This document shows, piece by piece, positions 6,415-6,845 of a DNA stretch of 6,845 nt; positions within the stretch are counted from its first letter, which is position 1; each line of letters begins with the position of its first letter. Made by a program: the position numbers and the translations under genes. The notes beneath the pieces were generated by a model. That model saw nothing but the letters and a program-made list of their open reading frames with translations, had not been told where the DNA came from and ran no database searches. The stretch is from Oribacterium sp. (lineage in GTDB: Bacteria > Bacillota_A > Clostridia > Lachnospirales > Lachnospiraceae), in the NCBI GenBank assembly GCA_004554245.1, contig SFND01000035.1:1-6845 (forward strand), read 5' to 3'.

Positions 6415-6537
6415 CAGTTTAATTTAACTAAGTAGAGTCCCGGAGGGGCGTCAACGGAGGCACAGTACTCCGAGACCGGCTTGATTTCACACGGTCTCTG
6501 CGTATGGCCTCTGTTGCCGCCCCTCCCCGCCTAACTG
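6415..6537 (+). ncRNA. Unrecognised structured element, copy B
   Basis: This compact relative of copy A begins 5 nt after the CvpA-family stop. GGAGGGGCG (6442-6450) pairs perfectly with CGCCCCTCC (6518-6526). After a T/C mismatch, CAACGGAGGC (6452-6461) pairs fully with 6507-6516, including one G-U pair. An internal loop carries ACAGTACTC (6462-6470) opposite GTATG (6502-6506). GAGACCG (6472-6478) pairs with CGGTCTC (6492-6498) around a 13-nt loop that contains GATTTCACA. A possible closing pair is CAGTT (6415-6419) with AACTG (6533-6537). No T-run follows, so it is not a standard terminator. An alternative 5-bp hairpin, CGGAG (6455-6459) with CTCCG (6468-6472), would exclude the main fold. 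The function is unknown. It may form the 3' end of the CvpA transcript or lie upstream of the rRNA-type promoters as a DNA element. Confidence 0.6.
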
Positions 6538-6550
6538 TTACCTGAAGTGT

Positions 6551-6609
6551 AAAAAAAATAAAAGAATTTCAGATTGGTGCTTGACAGCGCACGTCATGTT
6601 TGTTAAAGT
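6551..6609 (+). promoter_or_regulatory. Upstream promoter P1 of a probable rRNA operon
   Basis: The -35 box TTGACA (6581-6586) is followed by a 17-nt spacer and TAAAGT (6604-6609), a moderate -10 box. An A-rich tract (6551-6565) upstream could act as an UP element contacted by the RNA polymerase alpha subunits. The -35 box sits in TGCTTGACA, the same context as in P2. Tandem P1/P2 promoters are typical of rRNA operons. Confidence 0.75.
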
Positions 6610-6661
6610 ATGTCAAGTCACCGCGAGGGAAACGAATTTACAGATTCTTTTCAAGCGAATG

Positions 6662-6714
6662 ACAAAAAGAAATTTTAAAAAGTGCTTGACAAAAGCGAAA
6701 CGGTTTGATAATAT
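6662..6714 (+). promoter_or_regulatory. Downstream promoter P2 of a probable rRNA operon
   Basis: A perfect -35 box TTGACA (6686-6691) is followed by a 17-nt spacer and TAATAT (6709-6714). An A/T-rich stretch (6662-6681) lies directly upstream as a likely UP element. Transcription should start near 6720-6722. It has the better -10 box of the pair. The distance of 105 nt from P1 and the shared TGCTTGACA context support a tandem stable-RNA promoter. Confidence 0.85.
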
Positions 6715-6720
6715 ATACAA

Positions 6721-6845
6721 GCTGTCGCGAGGCGAGAGCACAACGGACCTTGAAAATCAAAGATCGATTAATACACAGACCCTGAAGATTCTAAAGAATT
6801 TTCAGAGACCAGCAATGGTCAAGCGATCAAGAGATCGCGCGAATT
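6721..6845 (+). other. Leader of a probable rRNA operon (16S lies beyond the window)
   Basis: Transcript from P2 would begin with a hairpin (6721-6739: GCT/AGC and TCGC/GCGA around GAG). ACCTTGAAAATC (6747-6758) resembles the boxA antitermination site found in Firmicutes rRNA leaders. Three hairpins follow. The first is a 10-bp stem with a TAAA loop (6782-6805). The second is GACCA/TGGTC with a GCAA tetraloop of the GNRA class (6807-6820). The third is GCGATC/GATCGC with an AAGA loop (6823-6838). No 16S sequence is visible, so the rRNA assignment rests on promoters, leader style and the absence of any open reading frame with a start and ribosome binding site. Confidence 0.65.

Noticed and set aside
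5524..6537. The bracketed CvpA-family gene as a composite transposon
   Set aside because: The two copies are in direct orientation, differ greatly in their outer helices, and show no transposase or clear target-site duplication.

Overview
The window looks like a chromosomal housekeeping segment of a Gram-positive anaerobe of the class Clostridia, most likely Lachnospiraceae-like. This is an inference. It rests on the gene order dnaX - ybaB/ebfC - recR, four tRNA genes without encoded CCA ends, AGGAGG-type ribosome binding sites, and a DnaX protein that reads as clostridial. Every recognisable gene is on the + strand.

Layout. Positions 1-97 hold no gene I can recognise. A strong sigma-A-type promoter (98-126) drives a four-gene tRNA cluster: Asp(GTC), Tyr(GTA), Val(TAC) and initiator fMet(CAT). 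The cluster ends in an intrinsic terminator (573-604). A second clear promoter (607-635) starts a 138-nt leader and a four-gene operon. The operon holds dnaX (clamp-loader tau/gamma subunit, probable TTG start at 780), ybaB/ebfC (nucleoid-associated protein), recR (recombination mediator, overlapping ybaB by one base) and a 704-residue protein. That last protein has N-terminal TPR-like repeats and what appears to be a degenerate AAA+ module split by acidic linkers. A GC-rich terminator (5487-5522) closes the operon. A CvpA-family membrane protein follows (5724-6410). The last 300 bases carry tandem promoters (P1 6581-6609, P2 6686-6714), a boxA-like site and a hairpin-rich leader. These have the architecture of an rRNA operon front end, but the 16S gene itself lies outside the window.

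Most interesting. Two copies of a structured element bracket the CvpA gene: copy A at 5524-5687 and copy B at 6415-6537, with cores 5533-5662 and 6442-6526. Both fold on the + strand into a long helix, then the same asymmetric internal loop (ACAGTACT on one side, GTATGG on the other), then a short upper stem (GAGRCCG), then a conserved GATTTCACAC segment. The outer helices differ in sequence yet both pair fully, with compensatory changes and G-U pairs that favour + strand RNA. I do not recognise this as a known riboswitch, ribozyme or small RNA. It is the best candidate here for an undescribed element, either a structured RNA or a small mobile hairpin repeat.

How the genes work together. The dnaX operon combines replication (clamp loading), chromosome binding (YbaB) and recombinational repair (RecR), a common bacterial grouping. 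The TPR/AAA-like protein is co-transcribed with them, but its role is unknown. The tRNA cluster and the rRNA-type promoters place this block between translation-related loci.
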